From positions 1 through 15,810 of the forward strand of contig CAIXSE010000691.1 of NCBI GenBank assembly GCA_903921965.1: a DNA stretch of 15,810 nt, written 5' to 3'. The position numbers were made by a program, and so were the translations under genes. The stretch's first letter is position 1, and the number at the start of each line of letters is the position of its first letter. Below are positions 1-6,281 of this stretch, in pieces. Source of the DNA: an uncultured Thermoleophilia bacterium (GTDB taxonomy: Bacteria; Actinomycetota; Thermoleophilia; UBA2241). The notes under the pieces were generated by a model. The model made no database searches and had not been told where the DNA came from. It saw only the letters and a list, made by a program, of their open reading frames with translations.

Positions 1-168
1 CCTCACGTCATTCTTACCGGCCGGCACGGCTGCGTTGACAGCACGCGAGACGAGGCGGAGACTTGACGGGTCTTCGGTGAGGTGGAGAGTCTCTCATCGA
101 CCACGTACCTGCTTCGGCAGCGTAGTAAGTGTTCCGGGGACTGGGAGTCCCGGCACCGGGGACCGACG
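1..168 (+). other. Non-coding stretch with consecutive hairpins; possible structured RNA
   Basis: I see no convincing gene here. Three inverted repeats follow each other: GAGACT/AGTCTC at 58-63 and 88-93, CTGC-TTCG-GCAG at 109-120 with a UUCG-type loop, and GGGACT-GGG-AGTCCC at 137-151. A strong terminator hairpin begins at 169. The order suggests either the 3' part of a small structured RNA or the trailer of a gene to the left of the window. I could not match it to a known riboswitch or RNA family, so the RNA reading is inference. Confidence 0.22.
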
Positions 169-199
169 GAAAAGGGAGCGACGGAGTCGCTCCCTTTTC
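169..199 (+). terminator. Strong, probably bidirectional intrinsic terminator
   Basis: A perfect 14-bp stem (169-182 with 186-199) closes a 3-base GGA loop. The stem base is GAAAAGGG on the left and CCCTTTTC on the right, so either strand gives a G/C-rich stem ending in a short U-run. This is the clearest terminator in the window. It would separate whatever transcription enters from the left from the small ORF and TA module to the right. Confidence 0.75.
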
Positions 200-248
200 G
201 CATGGCAGGTCGGCGGCCGTCGCACCCGTCGCGGGGAGGGCGAAGGTC

Positions 249-443
249 ATGAACGAACTGGTGCGCCCCACCTTCGATGCGCTCGAGCCACCGCTGCGTA
301 CGGTCTGCGGCTTCACGCCGTACTCGCGGCTGTTCGCCGAGGCCGAGGTCGTGCGCCGCCAGGGTCACCAGCTCAAGCCCGGCTGCCTCGGTCGCATCGC
401 AGAGCACGCGCCGGACATCGAAGAGGGGTACCGGCTGACTTGA
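249..443 (+). CDS. Small hypothetical protein (64 aa)
   Basis: I do not recognise this protein. An ATG at 249 is preceded by GGGGAGGG at 233-240, a plausible ribosome binding site. The 64 codons have the high G/C third-position use of real genes here, which is the main reason for listing it. The translation is mostly soluble, starts MNELVRPTFDAL and ends DIEEGYRLT, with no signal peptide, membrane helix or motif I can name. It lies between the terminator at 169-199 and the first dispersed repeat at 462. It may be the surviving N-terminal piece of a larger gene. The minus strand is also open across this stretch, so the strand is not certain. Confidence 0.35.
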   Translation: MNELVRPTFDALEPPLRTVCGFTPYSRLFAEAEVVRRQGHQLKPGCLGRIAEHAPDIEEGYRLT

Positions 444-461
444 CGCGCCTGCCTGAAGGCA

Positions 462-504
462 ACGTGAACCCGTCAGCCTCATCGTCACTCTGTCCCGGCG
501 CGCG
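462..504 (+). repeat. Dispersed TA-associated repeat, copy 1
   Basis: This is the most diverged of four copies. The left block ACGTGAACC at 462 matches 7 of 9 bases of the block in the other copies. The invariant 11-mer ATCGTCACTCT is at 481-491, exactly 19 bases from the left block as in the others. The tail CCGGCGC is at 495-501. It lies about 100-130 bases upstream of the RelE/XRE toxin-antitoxin operon, in the same orientation. Confidence 0.6.
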
Positions 505-540
505 ATGAGCGCGCAGACTCTCGCCATGTCCGTCGCGGCC

Positions 541-569
541 TTGCCCATAGTTAGCTGATTTGCTAACTT
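541..569 (+). promoter_or_regulatory. Probable promoter and operator of the RelE/XRE operon
   Basis: A 7-bp inverted repeat AGTTAGC/GCTAACT (549-555 and 562-568) lies in an A/T-richer patch. It falls between a possible -35 element TTGCCC (541-546) and a possible -10 element TAACTT (564-569), 17 bases apart. Antitoxins typically bind such palindromes over their own promoter, so autoregulation by the downstream XRE protein is likely. The hexamers are weak matches. The palindrome is certain and its role is inferred. Confidence 0.5.
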
Positions 570-612
570 TGGGTCGTACATCGTCGAGTGCTTCAACTAC
601 GACGTCCTGGCC

Positions 613-897
613 GTGATCGAGGCTTGGCCGGTCGGGGTGCTGGCGGCCTACGCACGATCGGTGGAGTTGCTGATGGAGATCGGGCCACAGATCGGGATGC
701 CTCACTCTCGAGCATTGGGAGGCGGCCTCTTCGAGCTTCGCCCGCACGCTCGGGAGGGCGCCGGACGAGCCTTGCACTGCTACCTGTCGGGTCGGCGCGT
801 CGTCATCCTGCATGCGTTCGTGAAGAAGACGCCGCGCACACCGCCCGCGGAACTGGCGCTCGCGCGGCGCCGCCTGAGGGAGGTGCGGCGTGGCTGA
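613..897 (+). CDS. RelE/HigB-like toxin, phage Gp49 family
   Basis: This is a likely toxin of a type II TA pair, with the RelE-fold mRNA interferase domain of the Gp49-like family (PF05973). Family features visible are IEAWPVGVLA near the N-terminus, MPHSRALGGGLFELRP in the middle, GRALHCYLSGRRVVILHAFVKKT for the core strands, and a basic C-terminal helix. It overlaps the XRE gene by 8 bases, so the two are translationally coupled. The start is a problem: GTG 613 is the first recognised start, but family-like sequence (SYIVECFNYDVLA) continues in frame back to about 574 and supplies the usual first beta strand. No ATG, GTG or TTG exists there before the stop at 556. The true start may be non-standard (ATC at 580) or lost, which would make the toxin N-terminally truncated and perhaps inactive. 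Confidence 0.8.
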   Translation: MIEAWPVGVLAAYARSVELLMEIGPQIGMPHSRALGGGLFELRPHAREGAGRALHCYLSGRRVVILHAFVKKTPRTPPAELALARRRLREVRRG

Positions 898-1264
898 CGA
901 AGGCCATCGACCGGTCCGGCACGAGCACGAAGCGTTCCTGGCGCGCGTGATGAAGCGCAAGGGGTTCGCCGCGGCGTACGCGGAGAGCGCCGGGGACTAC
1001 GCGCTGGTGCATGAACTGATTGCCGCTCGGGCTGCGGCCGGCCTCACGCAGGAGCAGGTAGCTGCGACCATGGGCACGACCAAGAGCGCGATCTCACGTC
1101 TGGAGGGCTTCGCCGGTCCGTCTCCCTCGGTCACCACGCTGCGGCGGTACGCGGCCGCTGTCGGATCCGATGTGGAGATCCGGCTGATCCCGCGTCAGCC
1201 GGTCGAGCTTCAAGACACCGATCGGCGGGCCGCTGACGACGCCGGCGCCGAGCTGTCCGCGTAG
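890..1264 (+). CDS. XRE-family helix-turn-helix antitoxin
   Basis: This 124-residue protein has a classic lambda-repressor-like HTH at about residues 38-92, including GLTQEQVAATMGTTKSAISRLE and a following helix TLRRYAAAVG. It starts at GTG 890, with GAGGGAGG at 876-883 as ribosome binding site. The start lies inside the 3' end of the RelE-like gene. This order, Gp49-type toxin then XRE antitoxin, is the standard reversed layout of HigBA-like modules. It should neutralise the toxin and repress the operon, probably through the palindrome at 549-568. The C-terminal 25 residues are polar and look disordered. The family call is firm and the pairing rests on position and overlap. Confidence 0.88.
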   Translation: MADEGHRPVRHEHEAFLARVMKRKGFAAAYAESAGDYALVHELIAARAAAGLTQEQVAATMGTTKSAISRLEGFAGPSPSVTTLRRYAAAVGSDVEIRLIPRQPVELQDTDRRAADDAGAELSA

Positions 1265-1280
1265 CGCCGACGGGCCGGCT

Positions 1281-1297
1281 CCCGGCTGGTGGCCGGG
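1281..1297. terminator. Hairpin between convergent genes
   Basis: CCCGGC and GCCGGG form a perfect 6-bp stem around a TGGTG loop. It lies in the short gap between the XRE gene (stop 1264) and the minus-strand serine hydrolase (stop 1307). It could end transcription on both strands, although neither side has a clear U-tract. Confidence 0.45.
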
Positions 1298-1306
1298 CTT
1301 CGGGAG

Positions 1307-3466
1307 TCAGTCCGCAGTGACGCTCGCGCTCTCCCCGGCCGGCCCATACAGCAACAGCCAGGAGCCGGCCGGCGCCTGCACCACGGCCGGCAGGGCGGAG
1401 CCGCGGCCGGCCGGGCCGAAGTCCTTGTCGTAGAGCAGCCAGGTGCTGCCGGCCGCGAGGCGCAGCGTCGTGGCGGCCGGCACGCGGCGCCACTCGCCGT
1501 AGCCCTCGGGGCCAAAGGTCACCGTGTTCGCGCCGGCGGCCAGCACCGGCACGCCGTCGGCGGGCCGGAAGAGGCCGCCGCTCCAGCGCACCCAGTCTTC
1601 GGCGCCGTGGCGCTCGATCACCGCGTCCTCGAGGTCCCTGCCGTAGGCCTTGGGGACCTGCAGGAACATGTGCGCGACGTCGTCGTCGCGTGAAGCGTCC
1701 ACGGGCTGCGTGCCGTAGTCGAGCGTCGTGACGGCGAGGTAGCCGGGGGCGCCGGGGATCTCGTCGATCTTCAGGACCGGCCCTCGGGCGAAGGCGAGGG
1801 AGGAGTACGTCGGCAGGCCGTTCACAAGCAGCCAAGTGTGGCCGGCGCGCTGCTGCCAGGCGCCGGTCGCCGGATCGTTGGGCTGCAGACGCTGGGCGAA
1901 CGCGATCTGGTACGCGCGGGCGCCGAGGATGCCGGGGCCCGCGAGGCCGAGATAGCGGCGGCCGTCGGCCGCGATCGTGAACATGGCGGTGGGATCGCCC
2001 GGCACGCGGAACTTGCCGTCGGTGCAGAGGCGCATGCCCTCCTTGTAGGACGCCCAGGCGCCGCCGCTGAGCACCTGCGCGTCGAGCGCCTGCGGGTCGG
2101 TCGCCGAGCGCACGATGCGGTAGACCCCGTCGGACCGCCCGTAAGTGCCCTCCATCGCGCTGAGCTGCGCCTCGCTCGTCTTCGTGACCGGCGGCGCGTC
2201 GACGGGCGCCGTCTGCGGCAGCCGCCTGATCGTCCCCTGCTCCTTGAGCGCGTGGATCAGGATGCGGCGGGCGATGGCGTCGCAGGCCTCCGTGCCCAGC
2301 GGCGTGGTGGAGACGACGGCCACGGCGAGCTTGCCCCTGGGCGAGACGATGAAGCAGGAGTGGTAGTCCCAGATGCCGCCGTTCTTGGCCCAGCTGACGA
2401 CGCCGGCGGCGAGCGAGACGGGCTCGGTGACGGTGTCCCAGCCGAGCCCGTAGTTGGTCGCCGCGGTCGGCAGCGGGTCGAAGCTCGTTGTGACCTGGCT
2501 GGTGCCCATCTCGGTCACCGCGGCCCGCGAGAGGAAGGTCCTGCCTCCCCACCGCCCCCGGTGCATGAGCATCGTCCCGAGCCTGCCGAGGTCCGCGGGC
2601 GTGGAGTACACCCCGCCTGAGCCGAAGATGTCGCAGATCTCGTGCGCGTTGGCCTGGTCGCCGGCGTAGCCCTCGGGGTAGCCCCGTGCCCAGTCGCCGC
2701 CGGCGAAGGCTTCCTCGCCTACCGGGCACACGGTGCGGGTCATGCCCAGCGGGGCGAAGATCTCGTCGTGCGTGAACTGCGCGTAGCTCTTGCCGCTGGC
2801 GGCCTGCACGACGGCCTCGGCCACCGCGTACCCCTCGTTGCAGTAGACGCTCATGAAGCCGGGCGTCGTCTTGAGGCGCTCCCGGCTGAGCGTGTCGAGC
2901 AGCTGCGCCAGATACCCGGGGAAGTAGACGGTGGTGTCCTCGTTGTAGTAGTCGGAGCCCGGGAGTCCGGAGGAGTGGTCGAGCAGCATCCGCACCGTGA
3001 TGGCGGCGTACTGCGGGTCGGCCATCGTGAAGGTGGGCAGGTAGCGCGTGACGGGCGCGTCCAGGTCGACCTTGCCCTGGTCGACGAGCCTCATGACGGC
3101 GACCGCGCAGATGACCTTGCTGACCGAGGCGATGCCGTACATGGTGCCCGGGCCGGGCGCCTTCTTCGCGGCCCGGTCGGCGTGGCCCCAGCCCTGCTGC
3201 CAGACCAGGCGCCCGTCGCTCACGAGCGCGAGCGAGGCGGAGGCGCCGGGGGCCTGCGCGAGCGCCTCCTGCACGGCCGTTCGGCCGTCGCGGATGGTGG
3301 CGGGGTAGGTGGTGGTGCGCGCGGCGCTCGAGGACGCCGCGGCCGCGCTCGGCGCGGCGATCAGCGCGGCCACGAGCAGGGCGAGCAGGAGCACGACCGC
3401 GCCCAGCGCCCGCCCGCCTGCGGCGGCGGGCGCGTGACGGCCGACAGCTGGTGACACGGCGTGCAT
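1307..3466 (-). CDS. Exported beta-lactamase-fold serine hydrolase
   Basis: This is a 719-residue secreted enzyme of the serine beta-lactamase-like/class C family, which includes esterases, D-aminopeptidases and penicillin-binding relatives. An N-terminal hydrophobic run (ALGAVVLLLALLVAALIAA) followed by an Ala-rich cleavage region indicates Sec export. Catalytic motifs are intact: SVSK (Ser114 nucleophile, Lys117), YCN (Tyr208-Asn210) and KNGG near residue 361 in place of the KTG box. The catalytic domain ends around residue 410. The last 300 residues look like beta-rich accessory domains, longer than in simple family members. I chose ATG 3466 because GGAGGT lies just upstream; GTG 3493 would add nine residues. 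Substrate is unknown. It has no obvious functional partner among its neighbours. Confidence 0.88.
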   Translation of the reverse strand: MHAVSPAVGRHAPAAAGGRALGAVVLLLALLVAALIAAPSAAAASSSAARTTTYPATIRDGRTAVQEALAQAPGASASLALVSDGRLVWQQGWGHADRAAKKAPGPGTMYGIASVSKVICAVAVMRLVDQGKVDLDAPVTRYLPTFTMADPQYAAITVRMLLDHSSGLPGSDYYNEDTTVYFPGYLAQLLDTLSRERLKTTPGFMSVYCNEGYAVAEAVVQAASGKSYAQFTHDEIFAPLGMTRTVCPVGEEAFAGGDWARGYPEGYAGDQANAHEICDIFGSGGVYSTPADLGRLGTMLMHRGRWGGRTFLSRAAVTEMGTSQVTTSFDPLPTAATNYGLGWDTVTEPVSLAAGVVSWAKNGGIWDYHSCFIVSPRGKLAVAVVSTTPLGTEACDAIARRILIHALKEQGTIRRLPQTAPVDAPPVTKTSEAQLSAMEGTYGRSDGVYRIVRSATDPQALDAQVLSGGAWASYKEGMRLCTDGKFRVPGDPTAMFTIAADGRRYLGLAGPGILGARAYQIAFAQRLQPNDPATGAWQQRAGHTWLLVNGLPTYSSLAFARGPVLKIDEIPGAPGYLAVTTLDYGTQPVDASRDDDVAHMFLQVPKAYGRDLEDAVIERHGAEDWVRWSGGLFRPADGVPVLAAGANTVTFGPEGYGEWRRVPAATTLRLAAGSTWLLYDKDFGPAGRGSALPAVVQAPAGSWLLLYGPAGESASVTAD

Positions 3467-3533
3467 CGGACCTCCAGACATCCCCTTGGTCACCTATCGG
3501 CAGCGTTGCACTCCGGACTGAGGCGTCGGGTCG

Positions 3534-3665
3534 TCCTTCCGCCTGTTCGAGTTCCTCGACATCCAGGAGGCGCTGGCCGGCATCCTGGGTATGGCCGTCG
3601 ACCTTGCGACGCCTGCCTCGCTGCATCCACAGCTGCGAGACGCGATCCTCTCGGAGGCCCCGCGT
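3534..3665 (+). pseudogene. Remnant of MntA-like nucleotidyltransferase antitoxin
   Basis: Only the C-terminal portion survives. The frame reads RLFEFLDIQEALAGILGMAV, then DLATPASLHPQLRDAILSEA. This resembles the end of minimal nucleotidyltransferases of the MNT family, where a short helix is followed by the VDLVTP-type strand and the LREAIL-type helix. The N-terminal half with the GSxARG loop and the DxD metal-binding aspartates is missing, and a stop precedes the fragment in this frame. It is followed immediately, with overlap, by a HepT-like fragment, the usual partner order. The pairing of both fragments makes the call stronger than either alone. In intact systems MntA AMPylates and inactivates HepT; this piece cannot do so. 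Confidence 0.55.
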
Positions 3666-3945
3666 GCCGCCTGGATCGTGGCGCCTTCGCATCGACGACA
3701 TCCTCGCGGCGGTCGACGCGATCCTTCAGTTCACGGCCGGGATGGATCGGACCACCCTTGCCGGTGACCGTCGCACCGAGGACGCAATGGTGCGCAAGCT
3801 CATCGTGACGGCTTGTCGGGATGCCGGCCGCCGCCACTCGATCCCCGACGCCACCGGCGGCCGATCGCAAGGATGGTGTGCGGCTGGTTGAAAGGCTTCG
3901 GGCTGCCCGTCGATATCGTGGCCGTCGGCGGGCTGAAGCAGTGTG
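3664..3945 (+). pseudogene. Frameshifted remnant of HepT-like HEPN ribonuclease toxin
   Basis: From GTG 3664 the frame encodes WRLRIDDILAAVDAILQFTA, then GMDRTTLAGDRRTEDAMVRKL, the characteristic first two helices of HepT/DUF86 proteins. Similarity stops near 3810. It appears to resume in another frame around 3840-3945, where PIARMVCGWLKGFGLPVDIV recalls the family segment containing the R-x4-6-H active site and the G-x-D-x-x-x-V stretch. The active-site Arg and His are not both present in that piece. I read this as a HEPN RNase toxin inactivated by a frameshift and erosion. The original frame runs to a stop at 3891, giving a 75-residue product. The second segment is the less certain part. 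Confidence 0.5.
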
Positions 3946-3965
3946 GTGGGATGTTCCGCGTACTT

Positions 3966-4208
3966 CTAGCCGAACGGGGTGTAGTTGGGATCCCAGGGAG
4001 GGAGGTCGCTGCCGGCGGCCACGTGCTCGAGGTCGGCGTCGGCGAGTGCGGCGCCGAACGACGCCAGGTCGTCGGCCGAGCAGTCGTGTCCCTCGGCCTC
4101 GATCAGCGCCAGGCGCGCCTCGGGGCTGGGCTCCGCCAGCACTCGCTCGCGGAAGGCCTCGTCGGTCTTCATACGGTCGATCAGTCTCTGCGCCGCCTCT
4201 GTGGACAT
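3966..4208 (-). CDS. Orphan Nif11-leader RiPP precursor peptide
   Basis: This 80-residue peptide has the hallmarks of Nif11-like leader peptides (TIGR03798 type): MSTEAAQRLIDRMKTDEAF, then LAEPSPEARLALIEAEGHDC, then an acidic helix DLASFGAALADADLEHVAAG. The AAG stands where a double-Gly-type cleavage site is expected. The putative core is then only SDLPPWDPNYTPFG, rich in Pro and aromatic residues and without Cys or Ser/Thr clusters. ATG 4208 is chosen because GAGGAGG lies five bases upstream. No maturase, protease or transporter lies beside it; the nearest RiPP enzyme is the radical SAM protein at 11947-13374. It may be modified in trans, be a remnant of a lost cluster, or have a role outside RiPPs. 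Family call is good, function unknown. Confidence 0.78.
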   Translation of the reverse strand: MSTEAAQRLIDRMKTDEAFRERVLAEPSPEARLALIEAEGHDCSADDLASFGAALADADLEHVAAGSDLPPWDPNYTPFG

Positions 4209-4336
4209 GCTCGCCTCCTCGACAAGGGGATGCCGGTACTTCATCTTCCTGCGGTCCGGATGAGCCGGGGATGCGCCCGGTGACATTGGGCGCGCTTGCC
4301 GGCGCGGTCGCGACGTCCATGCGAGCGTACACGTGA

Positions 4337-4380
4337 ACGTCCACCCGCTCACAGGATCGTCACTCTGGCACCCGGATGCC
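4337..4380 (+). repeat. Dispersed TA-associated repeat, copy 2
   Basis: The left block ACGTCCACC is at 4337-4345. ATCGTCACTCT is at 4356-4366, 19 bases later, within the longer word GATCGTCACTCTGGC shared exactly with copy 4. The tail CCGG is at 4372-4375. It lies 119 bases upstream of the VapB start at 4475, in the same orientation. Confidence 0.7.
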
Positions 4381-4433
4381 CCCGGGAACATGCTCGCGGC
4401 ATGGACTCTCCAGCCAGGTGCGAGCGCTGACGG

Positions 4434-4466
4434 TCCGTGGTATATATCAGAGGTATCTACCACGGA
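4434..4466 (+). promoter_or_regulatory. VapBC operator: 9-bp inverted repeat over an A/T-rich core
   Basis: TCCGTGGTA (4434-4442) and TACCACGGA (4458-4466) are perfect inverted repeats around a TATATATC-rich centre that could hold the -10 element. The right arm runs into the GGAGG ribosome binding site of vapB (4464-4468). VapB or VapBC binding here would therefore block both transcription and translation initiation. The repeat is certain and the binding role is inferred from the family. Confidence 0.65.
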
Positions 4467-4474
4467 GGCTCGTG

Positions 4475-4705
4475 ATGGCGCAGACCGCCAAGCTCTTCAT
4501 GAACGGCCGCAGCCAGGCGGTCAGGTTGCCTGCAGAGTTCCGCTTCCCGGGCCGGGAGGTCCTCATCGAGAGGCAGGGCGATGCGGTCATCCTCCGGCCC
4601 CGGCCCGAGGGCTGGGACGACTTCTTCGCCAGGCCGTCCCCGGTCCCGGCCGACTTCCTCGCCGACCGGCACGACGCTCCGCCGGAGCAGCGCGAGCCGC
4701 TCTGA
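4475..4705 (+). CDS. vapB: VapB antitoxin, SpoVT-AbrB/MazE type
   Basis: This 76-residue antitoxin has an N-terminal swapped-hairpin DNA-binding domain: MAQTAKLFMNGRSQAVRLP, then EFRFPGREVLIERQGDAVIL. It ends in a toxin-binding tail WDDFFARPSPVPADFL rich in aromatic and acidic residues. This closely fits the AbrB-type VapB family in length and order. The reading frame is open further upstream, but ATG 4475 is supported by GGAGG six bases before it and by the start of family similarity. The stop overlaps the vapC start by one base (TGATG), showing translational coupling. It should neutralise VapC and repress its own operon through the palindrome at 4434-4466. Confidence 0.93.
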   Translation: MAQTAKLFMNGRSQAVRLPAEFRFPGREVLIERQGDAVILRPRPEGWDDFFARPSPVPADFLADRHDAPPEQREPL

Positions 4706-5103
4706 TGCACTTCATGCTCGACACGAACATCTGCAGCTACGTGCTCCGCAGCCGTCCACTCACGGTCAAGGAACAGTTCGACGAGGCGGGCCCGGGAGCA
4801 CTGGCGGTCTCCACGGTGGTCCTGGCGGAGCTTCTGTACGGCGCCGCGCGCCACGCGAAGGGAGCGGTCATCCGCAGTGAGATCGCCGACCTGGTGTCCC
4901 GCCTGGCCGTCGTCACGTGGGACGAAGCCGCGGCCGAGCACTACGGCGACATCCGCGCCGAGCTCGAGCGCGCCGGCACGCCGCTCGGCGCCATGGACAT
5001 GATGATCGCCGCGCACGCACGCAGTCGTGGCGCCACGCTCGTGAGCAACGACACGCGACACTTTGGCCGGGTAGTGGGGTTGCTGGTCGCGAACTGGGCG
5101 TAG
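4705..5103 (+). CDS. vapC: VapC toxin, PIN-domain ribonuclease
   Basis: This 132-residue PIN-domain endoribonuclease has all the expected acidic residues: Asp6 in MLDTNI, Glu42 in LAELLYG, Asp98 in AMDMMIAAHA and Asp116 in SNDTRHF. These bind the divalent metal ions used to cut RNA, in the characterised family members usually tRNA or the rRNA sarcin-ricin loop. Length and motif spacing are normal, so the toxin looks intact. It shares one base with the end of vapB and has no ribosome binding site of its own beyond that coupling. The target RNA cannot be read from sequence. Confidence 0.95.
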   Translation: MHFMLDTNICSYVLRSRPLTVKEQFDEAGPGALAVSTVVLAELLYGAARHAKGAVIRSEIADLVSRLAVVTWDEAAAEHYGDIRAELERAGTPLGAMDMMIAAHARSRGATLVSNDTRHFGRVVGLLVANWA

Positions 5104-5172
5104 GGGCGGGCGAGAGACGCCGGGAGGGTGCCCTGCAGGCCAGCCGCCCGATGTGTCGAACACCTCCCGAGT

Positions 5173-5340
5173 ATGTCGAGCAAGCTCCTCATGGTGCTCT
5201 ACCCCGTGGTGATGGTGGCGATCATCGTCGCCCTCGACTTCACCCTCCTCCGGCACAACACCGGGCTGCGGCTGGCCGTGAACGTCGGCATCGTCGCGGC
5301 GTTCGTGGCCGGCTACTTCATCATCCTGCGGCGCCGCTGA
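5173..5340 (+). CDS. Small two-helix membrane protein (55 aa)
   Basis: This short protein has two hydrophobic segments: LLMVLYPVVMVAIIVALDF at about residues 5-23 and LAVNVGIVAAFVAGYFIIL at about residues 34-52. They are joined by a polar TLLRHNTGLR loop, and the protein ends in RRR. That predicts a helical hairpin with the C-terminus in the cytoplasm. I do not recognise a named family. ATG 5173 is the likeliest start, although no good ribosome binding site is visible; a GTG at 5128 in the same frame would add 15 polar residues. It sits between the two VapBC modules. A small membrane toxin or an ordinary integral membrane microprotein are both possible; nothing decides. Confidence 0.6.
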   Translation: MSSKLLMVLYPVVMVAIIVALDFTLLRHNTGLRLAVNVGIVAAFVAGYFIILRRR

Positions 5341-5396
5341 GCAGGGCGCGCCGGGCGGCGTGGCCGCCGAGGCGTCTGCTGCCACCGGGGGCGTCC

Positions 5397-5437
5397 ACGT
5401 CCACCGGGGACGCCGATCGTCACTCTTGAGCCGGCGC
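5397..5437 (+). repeat. Dispersed TA-associated repeat, copy 3
   Basis: The left block ACGTCCACC is at 5397-5405. ATCGTCACTCT is at 5416-5426, again 19 bases later. The tail CCGGCGC is at 5431-5437. It lies 150 bases upstream of the second VapB start, in the same orientation. Confidence 0.68.
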
Positions 5438-5501
5438 CTCGCCGCGCGCACCCTTGGACTTGTCTTCTGGCGAGTGGACACAACGTGGAGTACAGAATGG
5501 T

Positions 5502-5511
5502 GTATGGATAC
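5502..5511 (+). promoter_or_regulatory. Possible operator upstream of the second VapBC
   Basis: A small palindrome GTATGGATAC lies in an A/T-richer stretch between the dispersed repeat and vapB. It contains the word GGATACC (5506-5512), which also occurs in the higBA operator at 10834-10840. A second inverted repeat, CCAGT/ACTGG, follows at 5512-5531. The role as promoter or operator is inferred from position only. Confidence 0.35.
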
Positions 5512-5565
5512 CAGTTTGATGGCATACTGGACGCGCAGTCGTCGAGCGAGCGTGCGGAGGCCGGC

Positions 5566-5838
5566 ATGGGTCTGACCATCAAGAACGACGAGACGGAGCG
5601 GCTGGCGGAGCAGGTCGCCGAGATGGCGGGGGAGAGCAAGACCCAGGCCATCCGTCAGTCGCTGCGCGAGCGCCGCGACAGGCTGGCGCTGCGCGTGACG
5701 CCCGAGGCACGGCGGCGGCACCTGCGGCGCTTCCTCGAGCGCGAGGTGTGGGCGGCCGTCCCGGCGGAGCAGCTCGGGCGTGCCCCGGACAAGGCCGAGC
5801 GTGAGCGCATCCTCGGCTACGGCCCGCAGGGGGTCTGA
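5566..5838 (+). CDS. vapB: VapB antitoxin, PSK/Rv0623 type
   Basis: This 90-residue antitoxin opens with MGLTIKNDETERLAEQVAEM and AGESKTQAIRQSL, the ribbon-helix-helix-like N-terminus of the PSK/Rv0623 VapB family. An Arg/Glu-rich helical region follows, with ERILGYGPQGV at the C-terminus. ATG 5566 matches the family start and has GGAGG five bases upstream; an upstream ATG at 5485 would add 27 unrelated residues. The tail is somewhat longer than usual, and the extra 30 residues presumably wrap the toxin. Only three bases separate it from vapC. It is unrelated in fold to the AbrB-type VapB at 4475, so the two VapBC modules did not arise by local duplication. Confidence 0.9.
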   Translation: MGLTIKNDETERLAEQVAEMAGESKTQAIRQSLRERRDRLALRVTPEARRRHLRRFLEREVWAAVPAEQLGRAPDKAERERILGYGPQGV

Positions 5839-5841
5839 GCC

Positions 5842-6237
5842 GTGGTCGTGGACGCGTCGGCGCTGCTGGCGCTCATCTTCAGGGAGCCGGCGGCGGACGT
5901 CATCGAGGAGCGCCTGGCAACGGCCGATGCCCTCGGCATCGGAGCGCCCACGCTGACTGAGGTGTCGCTGGTCCTCGGCAGCAGGCTGGGGCGCGATCCG
6001 ATGCCGTTGCTGGGGCGCGTGCTCCAGGAGTTCGCGATCGCCGTCGTGCCGTTCTCCGACGCGCACTGGGCGGAGGCCACCGACGCCTTCATGCGCTTCG
6101 GTCGCGGCCGGCACCCCGCAGCGCTGAACTTCGGCGACTGCATGACGTACGCGGTCGCGAGCCTCTCCGAGCAGCCGCTGCTCGCGGTCGGCGACGACTT
6201 CCCACAGACTGACCTGGCGGTCGTGTCCCTCGGCTGA
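5842..6237 (+). CDS. vapC: VapC toxin, PIN-domain ribonuclease
   Basis: This 131-residue PIN-domain protein begins at GTG 5842 with VVDASALLALIFREP, the usual opening of VapC partners of PSK-type VapB. The metal-binding acids are in place: Asp4, Glu40 in PTLTEVSLVL, Asp99 in NFGDCMTYA, and Asp118 or Asp119 in VGDDFPQTDL. The HPAALNFGDC stretch is typical of this subgroup. The gene looks intact and follows its antitoxin by three bases. It should be a sequence- or structure-specific RNase; the target is unknown. Confidence 0.94.
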   Translation: MVVDASALLALIFREPAADVIEERLATADALGIGAPTLTEVSLVLGSRLGRDPMPLLGRVLQEFAIAVVPFSDAHWAEATDAFMRFGRGRHPAALNFGDCMTYAVASLSEQPLLAVGDDFPQTDLAVVSLG

Positions 6238-6281
6238 GTCACCCGCTCTTCAAGGCGGATGCGCTCAGCTGACGAGCAGAT

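Noticed and set aside
549..568. Integron attC-like site (GTTAGC...GCTAAC) before the first TA operon
   Set aside because: The right arm does not fit the attC GTTRRRY consensus, no integrase is in the window, and the other three TA modules lack the motif. It is better explained as an operator palindrome.
3486..3516. Possible further copy of the dispersed element before the MntA-HepT remnant
   Set aside because: GGTCACC and CACTCCGG are present, but the spacing and the invariant 11-mer are not kept, so I cannot separate it from chance.
1131..3701. An 856-codon open frame on the minus strand over the serine hydrolase
   Set aside because: Its product is Arg/Gly/Ala-rich with no recognisable domain. 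The frame at 1307-3466 on the same strand has a signal peptide and intact catalytic motifs, so this is a frame shadow caused by high GC.
4447..6114. A 555-codon minus-strand frame across both VapBC modules
   Set aside because: It spans four well-supported plus-strand genes and their promoters, and its product is His/Arg/Asp-rich without domains.
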